Shown here: positions 1 to 8,691 of the stretch, one piece after another
How the letters are laid out: each line of letters opens with the position of its first letter
How positions within the stretch are numbered: position 1 is the stretch's first letter
Source of the DNA: Leclercia adecarboxylata
Lineage (GTDB): Bacteria; Pseudomonadota; Gammaproteobacteria; Enterobacterales; Enterobacteriaceae
DNA: 64,000 nt
Reading direction: 5' to 3'
Assembly: GCF_006874705.1 (NCBI RefSeq)
Contig: NZ_CP035382.1
Location: forward strand, 2,480,001-2,544,000
Program-made: the position numbers and the translations under genes
Notes under the pieces: model-generated
What the model was told of the DNA's origin: nothing
Databases searched by the model: none
The model's input: only the letters and a program-made list of their open reading frames with translations

Positions 1-243
1 GCTGGTTAGTCCGGCGAGATAAACAGGGGCAGCAAGCTGGTTTTGCAGACACGCCAGCGCATCGCTCCAGTCTGGTTCACGCCCCGGGCGCGCATAAACA
101 CCGGCACGCAGTTTGTTTAACCAGCCATTTTGCGCATATTTAAATGCCAGAGATGGCGAGATGTTGTTCCGGGTCAGCCAGGATTGCAAAACCAGGCTTC
201 CGGGAGAGGTGTTTTGCAGCAGCCAGTTTAATTTTGAGGACAT
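1..243 (-). CDS. AbiEi-type antitoxin / regulator, N-terminal part (cut by window edge)
   Basis: The 81 codons read from 243 to the left edge stay open, so only the N-terminal part is present. It begins MSSKLNWLLQNTSPGSLVLQ and continues as a winged-helix-like segment (SWLTRNNISPSLAFKYAQNG, then WLNKLRAGVYARPG). This resembles the N-terminal domain of AbiEi antitoxins of type IV toxin-antitoxin systems. In that family AbiEi represses its own promoter and counters the nucleotidyltransferase toxin AbiEii, which is normally encoded just downstream; here that would lie beyond the left edge. The gene sits directly after hpaA on the same strand, where hpaB is found in E. coli W-type clusters. The family call rests on remembered similarity of the N-terminus only. 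Confidence 0.7.
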   Translation of the reverse strand, partial: MSSKLNWLLQNTSPGSLVLQSWLTRNNISPSLAFKYAQNGWLNKLRAGVYARPGREPDWSDALACLQNQLAAPVYLAGLTS

Positions 244-248
244 AGATT

Positions 249-295
249 CACTCAGGGTGTCACTATAATCAAAAAAGTAAACTATCCGCTGAGTG
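249..295 (-). promoter_or_regulatory. Inverted repeat before the AbiEi gene
   Basis: CACTCAG (249-255) and CTGAGTG (289-295) are perfect inverted 7-bp arms around an AT-rich stretch just upstream of the AbiEi start codon. On the minus strand a -10-like TATAGT lies between the arms. AbiEi proteins are known to bind inverted repeats at their own promoter, so this is a plausible autoregulatory site. Seven base pairs can occur by chance. Confidence 0.4.
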
Positions 296-342
296 AGATG
301 TCAAGAACATGCTTTTTCAATACTCTCCGCCACCGGGGAAAC

Positions 343-1233
343 TCACGACACCGGCACTTTCTGCGCCCGATACATACTCGGCGAGCATCCCACCAGCCGG
401 TTAAAAAACCGGGCAAAATAGGCCGGGTCTTTAAACCCCAGCTGCCAGGCAATTTCGCTGACCGTGTTGTCGGAGAAGAGCAATAGCCGCCTGGCCTCGC
501 GCAGCTGGCGGTCGAAGATGAGGCGTTTTGGTGGCCGGTTGGCGAAGCGGCGACAGATGTCGGTCAGCCGCGACTCGGTGAGGTGCAATTCGCGGGCAAA
601 ATCCGGCACCGTCCAGTGCTGGTGGTAGTGACCGTCAACCATCTGGTTGAAACGCTGGAACAGTTTCAGCTCGCCGCGCATGCCGTTGGCGGCGTGATCG
701 TCCAGAGGGGCGTTGCGCAGCAGTAGGGTAAATACCGCCTGAGCCAGCAGCGCCAGAGTATGTTCCCGCCCGGCAAGCTGGGCGGTGGACTCCCGTTCAA
801 TCAGCCGCCAGTAATGAGAGAGCGCCGCCAGCTCGTCGGGTTTATCGGCGAGCGACAGGCAGATCCCCGGCAGCCCGAAGGTCTCCCGGGTGCCGGGATA
901 GAGCACCTCAAGCAGCGGCCAGATCAGATCCTCGTGCACCGTCAGCACGTGGCCGTCGCTGTCCGATTCGGTAAAGAACGCGTGCGGTACCGACGGCGGG
1001 GTGAGGACAAACAGCGGCGCCTGCACCGAGTAGCGATGATCGTCCAGCTGCAGCTCAATCTGCCCGGTATCGAGAAAGTGCATCTGAAAATAGTGGTCGT
1101 GGCGATGGGCCTGCATATCGCGGCCAAAAAAGGCCGCCATACGGCCAAAGGACTGATAATGCACATCGTCCGTCCCCAGACTCTCGTCGTACTCTTTGCT
1201 GATGTCGATATTGGCAATCGGGCTCTGGCACAT
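343..1233 (-). CDS. hpaA: AraC-family activator of 4-hydroxyphenylacetate catabolism
   Basis: This 296-residue protein has an N-terminal cupin-like effector domain (AHRHD near residue 40, typical of AraC sensors) and a C-terminal AraC/XylS double helix-turn-helix from about residue 200 to 290, including WTVPDFARELHLTESRLTDI and EIAWQLGFKDPAYFARFFNR. It matches HpaA, which activates the hpaBC hydroxylase genes in response to 4-hydroxyphenylacetate. It is the last hpa gene of the minus-strand series, 9 bp after hpaX. Its usual target genes hpaBC are not found next to it in this window. Confidence 0.93.
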   Translation of the reverse strand: MCQSPIANIDISKEYDESLGTDDVHYQSFGRMAAFFGRDMQAHRHDHYFQMHFLDTGQIELQLDDHRYSVQAPLFVLTPPSVPHAFFTESDSDGHVLTVHEDLIWPLLEVLYPGTRETFGLPGICLSLADKPDELAALSHYWRLIERESTAQLAGREHTLALLAQAVFTLLLRNAPLDDHAANGMRGELKLFQRFNQMVDGHYHQHWTVPDFARELHLTESRLTDICRRFANRPPKRLIFDRQLREARRLLLFSDNTVSEIAWQLGFKDPAYFARFFNRLVGCSPSMYRAQKVPVS

Positions 1234-1242
1234 AATCGCTCC

Positions 1243-2589
1243 TTAATGGATCTTCTGCGCCGCCATCCCCGGCGCGCTTTCACGGCTCTCCTGGCGGGTC
1301 ATCGGGATCCGCGTCAGTACCAGCGCTCCCACCACCAGCAGTCCGGCCACGAACCACAGCCCGGAGCTGAAGCTGCCGGTGGCGTCGCGCAGAATGCCGA
1401 TCAGCAGCGGGCTGACGGCGGAACCGACGTTGCCGATGGCGTTGATCACCGCCAGCGCCACCGCCCGGGACTGGAGGCTAATAACCTGATCCGGGGTGGT
1501 CCAGAAGATCGCCATGGCGGTAAACGACCCGGTTGAGGCCATGATGATGCCAAGCAGCTGGATCAGGCTGTGATCGGTCGCCGACGCCAGCAGCCATCCC
1601 GCCGCCGCAAACAGGTACGGCAGGATGGTGTGCTTTTTTCGCTCTTTCAGCCTGTCCGAGCGGCGGCTCCACCACAGCATGCCAAGGATGGTACAAAACT
1701 GCGGGATCGCCGCCAGCAGGCCAATCACGATGTTGCTGCTGCCGGTGTTAAAGCTCTGCAGGATCTGCGGCGTCCAGATGTTGATGGCGCTCAGGGTGTT
1801 GGTCAGACAGAAATAGGCCAGCGTGTAGAGCAGCACCGCCGGGGTCAGCACTTCACGTAGCGTCGAACGCGGCGTAGCGGCATGCGCCACGGCGTTCTCC
1901 TGCTCGCGGGCGATCATCGTTTTCAGGGTCTGCTTCTCTTCGTCGTCCAGCCAGGTGGCCTGATCCGGCGTGTCGTTCAGGAAGAACCAGGTCACCACGC
2001 CAAGCACCACCGACGGCAGCCCCTCCAGCAGGAACAACCACTGCCAGCCCTTCAGGTTCCACAGCCCATCCAGCGCCAGAATATAGCCCGAGAGGATCGA
2101 GCCCAGCATCATGGTCACCGGCATGGCGATCATAAACAGCGCGTTGGCGCGGGCGCGATGATAGGCGGGGAACCACCAGGTCAGATAGACCAGGATCCCC
2201 GGCAGGAAGCCGGCTTCGGCAATGCCCACCAGCATACGCAGAACGTAAAGCGTCTGCGGGCTGGTAGCGAACATGGTGCAGGTCGAGGCGATGCCCCACA
2301 CCACCATGATCCCGGCGATCCAGCGGCGCGCGCCGATCTTCGCCAGCATGATGTTGCTGGGGATCCCGCACAATACATAGGTGACGTAAAACAGCGTGGC
2401 GGCCAGGCCAAACATGGTTGAAGTCAGACCCAGATCTTTCCCCATCGTCAGCCCGGCAAAGCCGATGTTGATGCGATCGAGGAACGAGAAAACGAACAGA
2501 ATAAAGAGAAACACGATCAAACGACGGAACAGCTTATTAATGACGCGATGTTCAACGGCTTTATTATCTTGCAGGGTAGGGGTCGTCAT
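1243..2589 (-). CDS. hpaX: 4-hydroxyphenylacetate permease (MFS)
   Basis: A 448-residue major facilitator with about 12 hydrophobic segments, of the anion:cation symporter subgroup. It begins with a short cytoplasmic tail and the conserved FSFLDRINIGFAGLTMGKDL segment of TM1. It imports 4-hydroxyphenylacetate and related aromatic acids through the inner membrane. The gene starts 21 bp after the hpaI stop and is followed closely by hpaA, so it belongs to the same transcript or a sub-operon. Length and context agree with HpaX. Confidence 0.93.
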   Translation of the reverse strand: MTTPTLQDNKAVEHRVINKLFRRLIVFLFILFVFSFLDRINIGFAGLTMGKDLGLTSTMFGLAATLFYVTYVLCGIPSNIMLAKIGARRWIAGIMVVWGIASTCTMFATSPQTLYVLRMLVGIAEAGFLPGILVYLTWWFPAYHRARANALFMIAMPVTMMLGSILSGYILALDGLWNLKGWQWLFLLEGLPSVVLGVVTWFFLNDTPDQATWLDDEEKQTLKTMIAREQENAVAHAATPRSTLREVLTPAVLLYTLAYFCLTNTLSAINIWTPQILQSFNTGSSNIVIGLLAAIPQFCTILGMLWWSRRSDRLKERKKHTILPYLFAAAGWLLASATDHSLIQLLGIIMASTGSFTAMAIFWTTPDQVISLQSRAVALAVINAIGNVGSAVSPLLIGILRDATGSFSSGLWFVAGLLVVGALVLTRIPMTRQESRESAPGMAAQKIH

Positions 2590-2610
2590 GGTGCGCTCCA
2601 GATCTTACGT

Positions 2611-3408
2611 TTAGTAGACGGATTTATTGTTATTAACTGACGTAACCGGTTTATCGATAAAGCGTGCCGCCAGCGCCTCGGCGCCGCGGGCGAGCAGGGT
2701 GGTATCCACGCCGACGGCAACAAACAGCGCCCCGAGTTCGAGGTAGCGACGGGCCAGCTGTTCGTTGGCCATCAGGATGCCGGGGGCTTTACCCGCGGCA
2801 CGGATCTGCGCGATCGCCTGCTCGATGGCGGCCTGCACCTCCGGATGCTGGGGGTTACCGGCAAAGCCCATGTCGGCGCTGAGATCCGCCGGGCCGATAA
2901 AGACGCCGTCCACCCCGTCCACGTCCAGGATTTGCGGCAGGTTCTTCAGCGCCTCGCGGGTTTCGATTTGCACCAGCACGCACATGGCCTCATTGGCCTG
3001 ATGCAGGTAATCGGGAATGCGGTTCCAGCGTGACGCTCGCGCCAGCGCGCTGCCGACGCCGCGAATACCCGCAGGCGGATAGCGTGTCGAGCGCACCGCC
3101 AGACGCGCTTCGTCGGCATTCTGTACCATCGGCACCAGCAGGGTTTGCGCGCCCACGTCCAGCAGCTGTTTGATCTGCACCGGATCGTTCCACGACGGGC
3201 GCACCACCGGCTGGCTGGGGTAGGGGGCCACGGCCTGCAACTGGGTCAGGACGGTTTGCACGTTGTTGGGGGCGTGCTCGCCGTCGATCAGCAGCCAGTC
3301 GAAGCCTGCTCCGGCCAGCAGTTCGGCGCTGTAGCTGCTGGTCAGCCCCAGCCATAAGCCGATTTGCGGTGTTCCGGCTTTCAGGGCGTCTTTAAAGGCG
3401 TTATTCAT
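2611..3408 (-). CDS. hpaI: 4-hydroxy-2-oxoheptanedioate aldolase
   Basis: A 265-residue class II pyruvate aldolase of the HpcH/HpaI family. It cleaves 4-hydroxy-2-oxoheptane-1,7-dioate to pyruvate and succinate semialdehyde, the last step of the pathway. Visible active-site residues are His45 in DGEHAPNN, Arg70 in VVRPSWND, and the metal/acid segments VQIETREAL and [12 protein letters not shown]. It lies 9 bp after hpaH. The C-terminus has a short Asn-rich tail (VNNNKSVY) that is slightly longer than in E. coli. Confidence 0.95.
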   Translation of the reverse strand: MNNAFKDALKAGTPQIGLWLGLTSSYSAELLAGAGFDWLLIDGEHAPNNVQTVLTQLQAVAPYPSQPVVRPSWNDPVQIKQLLDVGAQTLLVPMVQNADEARLAVRSTRYPPAGIRGVGSALARASRWNRIPDYLHQANEAMCVLVQIETREALKNLPQILDVDGVDGVFIGPADLSADMGFAGNPQHPEVQAAIEQAIAQIRAAGKAPGILMANEQLARRYLELGALFVAVGVDTTLLARGAEALAARFIDKPVTSVNNNKSVY

Positions 3409-3417
3409 GCTCTTTCC

Positions 3418-4221
3418 TTATACAAAGCGGCAGCTGATGGAGCCCATGTTGCCGTAATCGACATGGAAGGTGTCGCCCTTGCTGGCGGTGACCGGGCGGG
3501 TGAAGGAGCCGCCGAGGATGATCTGTCCCGGCTCCAGCTGCACGTCATACGGCGCCAGCTTGTTCGCCAGCCAGGCCACGCCGTTGGCCGGGTGGTTGAG
3601 CACCCCCGCGGCGACGCCGGTCTCTTCGATCACCCCGTTGCGGTAGAGCAGGGCGGAGATCCAGCGCAGATCCAGCTCGTCCGGGCGGATCGGGCGGCCA
3701 CCGAGGATCACCCCGGCGTTGGCGGCGTTGTCGGAGATGGTGTCGAACACTTTGCGCGGGCGCTGGGTTTCAGGATCGATGTTGTGGCAGCGGGCGTCGA
3801 TCAGCTCCAGCGCCGGGATGACGTAATCCGTGGCGTTATAGACGTCGAACATCGTGCAGTTCGGGCCGCGCAGCGGTTTCGCCAGCACGAAGGCCAGCTC
3901 CACTTCGATGCGCGGGACGATAAAGCGGTCGGTGGGGATATCGCTGCCGTCGTGGAAAAACATGTCGTCGAGCAGGGCGCCGTAGTCCGGCTCGCTGATC
4001 TGCGAGCTGGCCTGCATCGCTTTTGAAGTCAGGCCGATCTTGTGGCCCTTCAGGATGCGGCCTTCGGCGATTTTCAGGCTCACCCATTCGCGCTGCACGG
4101 CGTAGGCGTCTTCAATAGTGATCGCCGGGTAATCCAGCGAGATCGCGCGGATCTGCTCCCGGGTCTGTTCCGCCTGATGCAGGCGATGGGCAATCAGGGT
4201 ATGGGTCTGTTTGTCGAGCAT
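3418..4221 (-). CDS. hpaH: 2-oxo-hept-4-ene-1,7-dioate hydratase
   Basis: A 267-residue hydratase that adds water to 2-oxohept-4-ene-1,7-dioate to give the HpaI substrate. It belongs to the metal-dependent FAH-like hydratase/decarboxylase group; the acidic metal-binding segment [14 protein letters not shown] and the ALELIDAR motif are visible. The open frame extends six codons upstream (MPQETA), but the family start is [13 protein letters not shown], so 4221 is chosen. A cluster of REP sequences separates it from hpaF, the only real gap in the hpa operon. Confidence 0.94.
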   Translation of the reverse strand: MLDKQTHTLIAHRLHQAEQTREQIRAISLDYPAITIEDAYAVQREWVSLKIAEGRILKGHKIGLTSKAMQASSQISEPDYGALLDDMFFHDGSDIPTDRFIVPRIEVELAFVLAKPLRGPNCTMFDVYNATDYVIPALELIDARCHNIDPETQRPRKVFDTISDNAANAGVILGGRPIRPDELDLRWISALLYRNGVIEETGVAAGVLNHPANGVAWLANKLAPYDVQLEPGQIILGGSFTRPVTASKGDTFHVDYGNMGSISCRFV

Positions 4222-4240
4222 GGCGGTTTCCTGTGGCATT

Positions 4241-4412
4241 GCCGGGTGGCGCTGGGCTTACCCGGCCTGCGGTTCGGTGCTGCTGTGCCGGGTGGCGCTT
4301 CGCTTACCCGGCCTACGGTTCGGTGCTGCTGTGCCGGGTGGCGCTTCGCTTACCCGGCCTACGGTTCGGGGTCGTTGACGTTGTAGGCCCGGTAAGCGAA
4401 GCGCCACCGGGC
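4241..4412. repeat. REP array: three 46-bp direct units plus one inverted copy
   Basis: REP-type palindromes occur at 4241-4270, 4287-4316 and 4333-4362, each starting exactly 46 bp after the last, with the same GGTTCGGTGCTGCTGT linker. The second and third units are identical. An inverted copy lies at 4383-4412. Each REP is a GCCGGGTGGC...ACCCGGCCTAC hairpin. The array lies inside the hpa operon between hpaF and hpaH, where such structures can stabilise upstream mRNA or limit read-through. Confidence 0.93.
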
Positions 4413-4423
4413 ATCAGGGCGCG

Positions 4424-4804
4424 CTACTTAAATAAGGCGTGCACGTTGTTCTGTTTGAAGTTCAGCGTCGGGTGCAGCTCTTCGATTTCAAACGACAGCG
4501 CCAGGTAACGGGCGGCCATCAGCCCGGCGAAATGGTCTTTAATCAGCGCAAACAGCATCTCACTCACCTGCTGACGGCTCTCAAGGCTGCGCCCGGCACC
4601 GATTTTCAGCGTCATATGCACAAAAGCGTAATCGTGCCTGCCGTCGGCCATCTGCCAGGTGTCCACCCAGTGCGCGCGGCTGCGGATCCCACCGAGGGGG
4701 AAGATCCCGGTGGCGGCCAGCGCCTCGTTGACGCGGGCAAACAGGCCCGGCAGGTCGGCCTGCTCACGGATGTTCTCGGTACATTCGACAATAAAGTGCG
4801 GCAT
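4424..4804 (-). CDS. hpaF: 5-carboxymethyl-2-hydroxymuconate delta-isomerase
   Basis: A 126-residue protein of the tautomerase-like CHMI family. It isomerises 5-carboxymethyl-2-hydroxymuconate to the 2-oxo form. The start MPHFIVECTENI places a proline directly after the initiator Met; in this family the N-terminal proline is the catalytic base after Met removal. It starts 9 bp after hpaD and is followed by the REP array. Length agrees with the E. coli enzyme. Confidence 0.94.
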   Translation of the reverse strand: MPHFIVECTENIREQADLPGLFARVNEALAATGIFPLGGIRSRAHWVDTWQMADGRHDYAFVHMTLKIGAGRSLESRQQVSEMLFALIKDHFAGLMAARYLALSFEIEELHPTLNFKQNNVHALFK

Positions 4805-4813
4805 GGGGCGTCC

Positions 4814-5665
4814 TTAAGCGGGCAGAGGGAAGACGGCGTTAACCTGGCCGGTGCCGGAGCTGGGGAACAGCTCGGTGAGAAACTCCACCTTACCGTCGTA
4901 GTTGTCCCAGCCGAGCATGCCGAGCAGCATCACCGTGTCGTGCATATTGCCTTCGCCGTAGCAGTAGTCGGCATACTCCGGCAGCATGCTGCAAAACTCC
5001 CTGAACTGGCCTTCGCGCCACAGCTTCACCACCCGCTCGTCCATCTGGCGATCGAACTCGCGGGTGTAGCTGTTCATCCCTTCCTCTGCGCGCTGGTCGT
5101 CGATAAAGCGGTGCGACAGCGAGCCGCTGGCCAGCACCGCCACGGTGCCGTCATATTTTTCGATGGCGCTGACAATGGCCTCGCCCAGCCTGCGGCTGTC
5201 GGCAAAGTCATGCACGGTGCAGAACGCCGAGATGGAGACCACTTTGAAGTGCTTATCGGCGTTCATGTAGCGCATCGGCACCAGGGTGCCGTACTCCAGC
5301 TTCAGGCTCGGGATGTTGTGCGCTTTGGCGCGCACGCCCATCGCTACCGCTTCGTCGGCAATCAGCTGGCCCAGCTCGGGGTTGCCGTCGTAGTCGTAGG
5401 TCATGTCGCGGATAAAGTGCGGCAGCTCGTTACTGGTGTAGATGCCTTTAAAATGGTCCGCACAGTTGATGTGGTAGGCGCTGTTTACCAGCCAGTGGGT
5501 GTCGAAGACGATGATGGTATCGACCCCCAGCTCGCGGCAGCGTCTGCTGATCTCTTTATGTCCGTCGATGGCCCCCTGACGGCAGCCAAAGTTTTTACCG
5601 GGTATCTCAGAGAGATACATCGACGGCACGTGAGTAATTTTTGCGGCCAACGCTAACTTGCCCAT
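4814..5665 (-). CDS. hpaD: 3,4-dihydroxyphenylacetate 2,3-dioxygenase
   Basis: A 283-residue extradiol ring-cleavage dioxygenase of the LigB-like (type III) family. It opens homoprotocatechuate at the 2,3 bond to give 5-carboxymethyl-2-hydroxymuconate semialdehyde, using a mononuclear metal centre. The segments IIVFDTHWLVNS and VAVLASGSLSHRF are typical of the fold and contain candidate metal-binding histidines. The start is separated by 1 bp from the hpaE stop, implying translational coupling. Confidence 0.95.
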   Translation of the reverse strand: MGKLALAAKITHVPSMYLSEIPGKNFGCRQGAIDGHKEISRRCRELGVDTIIVFDTHWLVNSAYHINCADHFKGIYTSNELPHFIRDMTYDYDGNPELGQLIADEAVAMGVRAKAHNIPSLKLEYGTLVPMRYMNADKHFKVVSISAFCTVHDFADSRRLGEAIVSAIEKYDGTVAVLASGSLSHRFIDDQRAEEGMNSYTREFDRQMDERVVKLWREGQFREFCSMLPEYADYCYGEGNMHDTVMLLGMLGWDNYDGKVEFLTELFPSSGTGQVNAVFPLPA

Positions 5666-5666
5666 C

Positions 5667-7133
5667 TCATACCCCCCATTTTGGGATCGGATGATCGCCC
5701 ATGGAGATACAGACGTTTTTCATCTCCGCGAACACCTCAAAGCTGTATTCCCCGCCTTCACGGCCGGTGCCGGAGGCCTTCACGCCGCCAAACGGCTGGC
5801 GCAGATCGCGCACGTTCTGGGTGTTCACAAACACCATGCCCGCTTCGATGTTGCGGGCCAGGCGCAGCACCTTGCTGACGTCCTGGGTCCAGATGTAGGA
5901 GGCCAGGCCGTACTCCACGTCGTTGGCCAGCCGCAGCCCTTCCGCTTCATCTTTAAATGACAGCAGGCAGGCCACCGGGCCGAAGATCTCCTCCTGGGCC
6001 ACGCGCATGCGGTTGTCGACGTCCGCCAGCACGGTCGGACGCAGGAAGTTGCCGCCCTTCAGGTGGGCAGGCAGATCCGCCGGTTTGTCCGGCCCGCCCG
6101 CCAGCAGGGTGGCCCCCTCTTCAATGCCGAGGCGGATGTAGCCGGAGACCTTCTCCCAGTGCTGCTGGCTGATCAGCGCCCCGATCTGGGTGTTCGGATC
6201 GGTCGGGTCGCCTACGCGCAGACGGTTGGCGCGCTCGGCAAAGCGTTTGACGAATTCCGGGTAGATGCTCTGCTGGATGAAAATGCGCGAGCCGGCGGTG
6301 CAGCGTTCGCCGTTAATCGAGAAGATGGTGAACAGGGCGGCGTCCAGGGCGCGTTCGATATCGGCATCCTCAAAAATCAGCACCGGGGATTTTCCGCCCA
6401 GCTCCATCGAGTATTTTTTCAGTCCGGCGGTCTGCATGATGCGGCGTCCGGTGGCGGTGCCGCCGGTGAAGGAGACGGCGCGTACATCGTGATGGCGCAC
6501 CAGCGCATCGCCTGCCGTTGCGCCGTAGCCCTGCACCACGTTCAGCACGCCCGCTGGAATGCCGGCTTCCAGCGCCAGTTCGCCCAGCCGGTCGGCGGTC
6601 AGCGGGGAGAGTTCAGACATCTTCAGCACCGCGGTATTGCCTAAGGCCAGGCAGGGCGCAACCTTCCAGGTGGCGGTCATGAACGGCACGTTCCACGGTG
6701 ACACCAGGGCACAAACGCCTACCGGCTGCACCAGGGTGTAGTTGAGCATCTTGTCGTCGACCGGGTAGGTTTTGCCGTTCATCTGCTGGCACACTTCGGC
6801 GAAGAACTCGAAGTTGTGCGACGCCCGGGGGATCAACACGTTTTTAGTCTGGTGGATCGGCAGGCCGGTATCGGCGGTCTCCATCGCCGCGATCTCCGGC
6901 ACGTTCTGGTCGATGAGATCGCCCAGGCGGCGCATCAGGCGCGCGCGCTCCTTCATCGGCAGGTTGGCCCATTTCGGGAACGCCGCTTTCGCCGCCTCTA
7001 CCGCCTGGTTAATCTCGGCTTCACCCCCCGAAGCCACCTCTGCCAGCACCTCGCCGGTAGCCGGGTTGGTGGTGTGGAAAGTCTCGCTACCCGCCACGTT
7101 TTTGCCGTTGATCCAGTGGTTTATCTTTTTCAT
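5667..7133 (-). CDS. hpaE: 5-carboxymethyl-2-hydroxymuconate semialdehyde dehydrogenase
   Basis: A 488-residue NAD-dependent aldehyde dehydrogenase. The Rossmann-type segment FTGGTATGR, the catalytic glutamate in MELGGKSP and the catalytic cysteine in NGERCTAGSR are all present. It oxidises the ring-cleavage semialdehyde to 5-carboxymethyl-2-hydroxymuconate. Its first base overlaps the last base of the hpaG stop codon, a tight operon junction. Confidence 0.95.
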   Translation of the reverse strand: MKKINHWINGKNVAGSETFHTTNPATGEVLAEVASGGEAEINQAVEAAKAAFPKWANLPMKERARLMRRLGDLIDQNVPEIAAMETADTGLPIHQTKNVLIPRASHNFEFFAEVCQQMNGKTYPVDDKMLNYTLVQPVGVCALVSPWNVPFMTATWKVAPCLALGNTAVLKMSELSPLTADRLGELALEAGIPAGVLNVVQGYGATAGDALVRHHDVRAVSFTGGTATGRRIMQTAGLKKYSMELGGKSPVLIFEDADIERALDAALFTIFSINGERCTAGSRIFIQQSIYPEFVKRFAERANRLRVGDPTDPNTQIGALISQQHWEKVSGYIRLGIEEGATLLAGGPDKPADLPAHLKGGNFLRPTVLADVDNRMRVAQEEIFGPVACLLSFKDEAEGLRLANDVEYGLASYIWTQDVSKVLRLARNIEAGMVFVNTQNVRDLRQPFGGVKASGTGREGGEYSFEVFAEMKNVCISMGDHPIPKWGV

Positions 7134-8419
7134 TACTTTGCCTCCTCGCTGACAATCCGGTTGACCAGACGGCCAACGCCTTCCACTTCCACTACCACTT
7201 CATCGCCCGGGCGCACGTCGGCCAGCCCTTTTGGCGTGCCGGTAGCGATCATGTCGCCCGGCTGCAGGGTCATAAACTCACTCAAATACGCGATCAGGAA
7301 CGGGATGCTGAAGATCAGATCGGCGGTGCTGCCCTGCTGGCGCAGCTCGCCGTTGATCCAGGTGCGCAGGGTAAGGTTGTGCGGATCGGCAATCGCCGAT
7401 TTATCGACGATCTGCGGGCCGATGGGCGTCAGGCCGTCGCGGCTTTTCACCCGCAGGTTCGGACGGTAGTAGTTTTCCAGGTAATCGCGGATCGCGTAGT
7501 CGTTGCAGACCGTGTACCCCGCCACGTACTCCATGGCGTCGGCTTCGGTGACGTTACGCGCGGTTTTGCCGATCACCACCACCAGCTCGGCTTCATAGTG
7601 CATGTACTCGACGTTGTCCGGGCGCACGGAAGTCTGGTTGTGCTCGTTAAAGGTGTTCGGCGCTTTGATAAATACCAGCGGCTCGGTGGGCGGTTTAAAG
7701 TCCAGCTCGCTGGCGTGATCGGCGTAGTTCAGCCCCAGGGCAAACAGCGTGCCGCTGGTGGAGAGCGGCCAGGCGAAGGTGCGTTCTTTTGCCAGCTCGC
7801 GGGCGTGAACCACGCTGTTTTCCAGCGTCGGCAGCCCTTCAGCCCGCACGCGCACGCGGTCGCCCGGGTGCAGGGCCACGCGGGACTGCGGGGTGCCCAG
7901 CAGAATGGCGTCGCCCGGATTGAGGGTGGCGAAGGCGCTCAGCTCGCTCAACAGGGTGGCGGCGTTGCGCTGCAGATCGGCAGTGCTCCAGCGATCCACT
8001 TCCCGGCCGTTGATCTCGGTGACGATCGTCAGGTTATCGACGTTATTAATCGACGCGCTTTCACCCACGGGGCAGAACCCGTCCCGGCATTTGGCTTTGA
8101 TCGCCGGGCGGTAGAAGCTCTCCTCCGGCAGGCTTACCTCGTTCGCCAGCGCGTACCCGGCAATGTAGTCGGCGGCCTCTTCCGGGCTGATTTTGCTCGC
8201 GGTTTTACCGACAATCAGCGCGACCGTCGCGCCGCTCAGCACCTGTTCGCCTTCGGGATGCGGGATGGCATCGCCGGAGCGGATCAGGGTATTGCGCGGT
8301 TTGATAAACCAGACGGCGGTTTTCGGCGGCGTGTTGTAAGGGGGCTGGTTAAATGCGTCGCGCCAGGCGTCGAGCTGGCTGCGGTGATTGAGTGCCACCG
8401 CGAAAACAGTACCTTTCAT
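7133..8419 (-). CDS. hpaG: Bifunctional isomerase/decarboxylase (5-oxopent-3-ene-1,2,5-tricarboxylate)
   Basis: A 428-residue fusion of two fumarylacetoacetate hydrolase-like domains, about 1-215 and 216-428. It decarboxylates 5-oxopent-3-ene-1,2,5-tricarboxylate and isomerises the product. Repeated family segments show the duplication: YRPAIKAKCRDGFCPVG in the N half and YRPNLRVKSRDGLTPIG in the C half, and HYEAELVVVIG only in the C half. It is the first gene of the meta-cleavage operon. Its promoter region carries the HpaR palindrome. Confidence 0.95.
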   Translation of the reverse strand: MKGTVFAVALNHRSQLDAWRDAFNQPPYNTPPKTAVWFIKPRNTLIRSGDAIPHPEGEQVLSGATVALIVGKTASKISPEEAADYIAGYALANEVSLPEESFYRPAIKAKCRDGFCPVGESASINNVDNLTIVTEINGREVDRWSTADLQRNAATLLSELSAFATLNPGDAILLGTPQSRVALHPGDRVRVRAEGLPTLENSVVHARELAKERTFAWPLSTSGTLFALGLNYADHASELDFKPPTEPLVFIKAPNTFNEHNQTSVRPDNVEYMHYEAELVVVIGKTARNVTEADAMEYVAGYTVCNDYAIRDYLENYYRPNLRVKSRDGLTPIGPQIVDKSAIADPHNLTLRTWINGELRQQGSTADLIFSIPFLIAYLSEFMTLQPGDMIATGTPKGLADVRPGDEVVVEVEGVGRLVNRIVSEEAK

Positions 8420-8691
8420 TCCTTTCTCCTCTGGCCCGGTTAGCGGGTTTTGAGTTCATTAATATGTTAATGATTAGGTTTTAGCCCCTTGCTGTGCATT
8501 TGGCAAACAGAAGTAAATAATTTGTGATATCAATAACAATAAATTTACATGTGTTTTAATTTTCTGTTATAAATCAGTGGAATAATATTTTTATGTGATA
8601 TCTGTTAGACTTTTCGTCCGCGCCGCGGGTGCCGGAAAGCCGCGTGAGGTATTGATTGTTTCGTTATTAATGATGTTGAGGTGGGAGCGCC
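8420..8691. promoter_or_regulatory. Divergent hpaG/hpaR control region
   Basis: This 272-bp AT-rich gap between the divergent hpaG and hpaR genes holds the 18-bp palindrome at 8456-8473 and a second half-site in TCGTTATTAATGATG (8661-8675). Two TGTGATAT half-sites resembling CRP sites start at 8523 and 8594, though neither has a good second half. CRP control of the hpaG promoter is known in E. coli W. No gene is seen inside. Confidence 0.6.
8456..8473. promoter_or_regulatory. Probable HpaR operator (18-bp palindrome) at the hpaG promoter
   Basis: TCATTAA and TTAATGA form perfect 7-bp arms around a TATG centre, 37 bp upstream of the hpaG start. MarR-family repressors bind palindromes of this size, and HpaR is known to repress the hpaG promoter through such a site. 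The half-site recurs at 8667-8673, close to hpaR itself. Confidence 0.7.

Noticed and set aside
4233..4508. 91-codon ORF through the REP array
   Set aside because: It is made of translated REP units (repeating peptide) and overlaps hpaF; no gene signal.
4439..5656. 405-codon plus-strand ORF
   Set aside because: It is antisense to hpaF and hpaD, which have correct starts, lengths and motifs.
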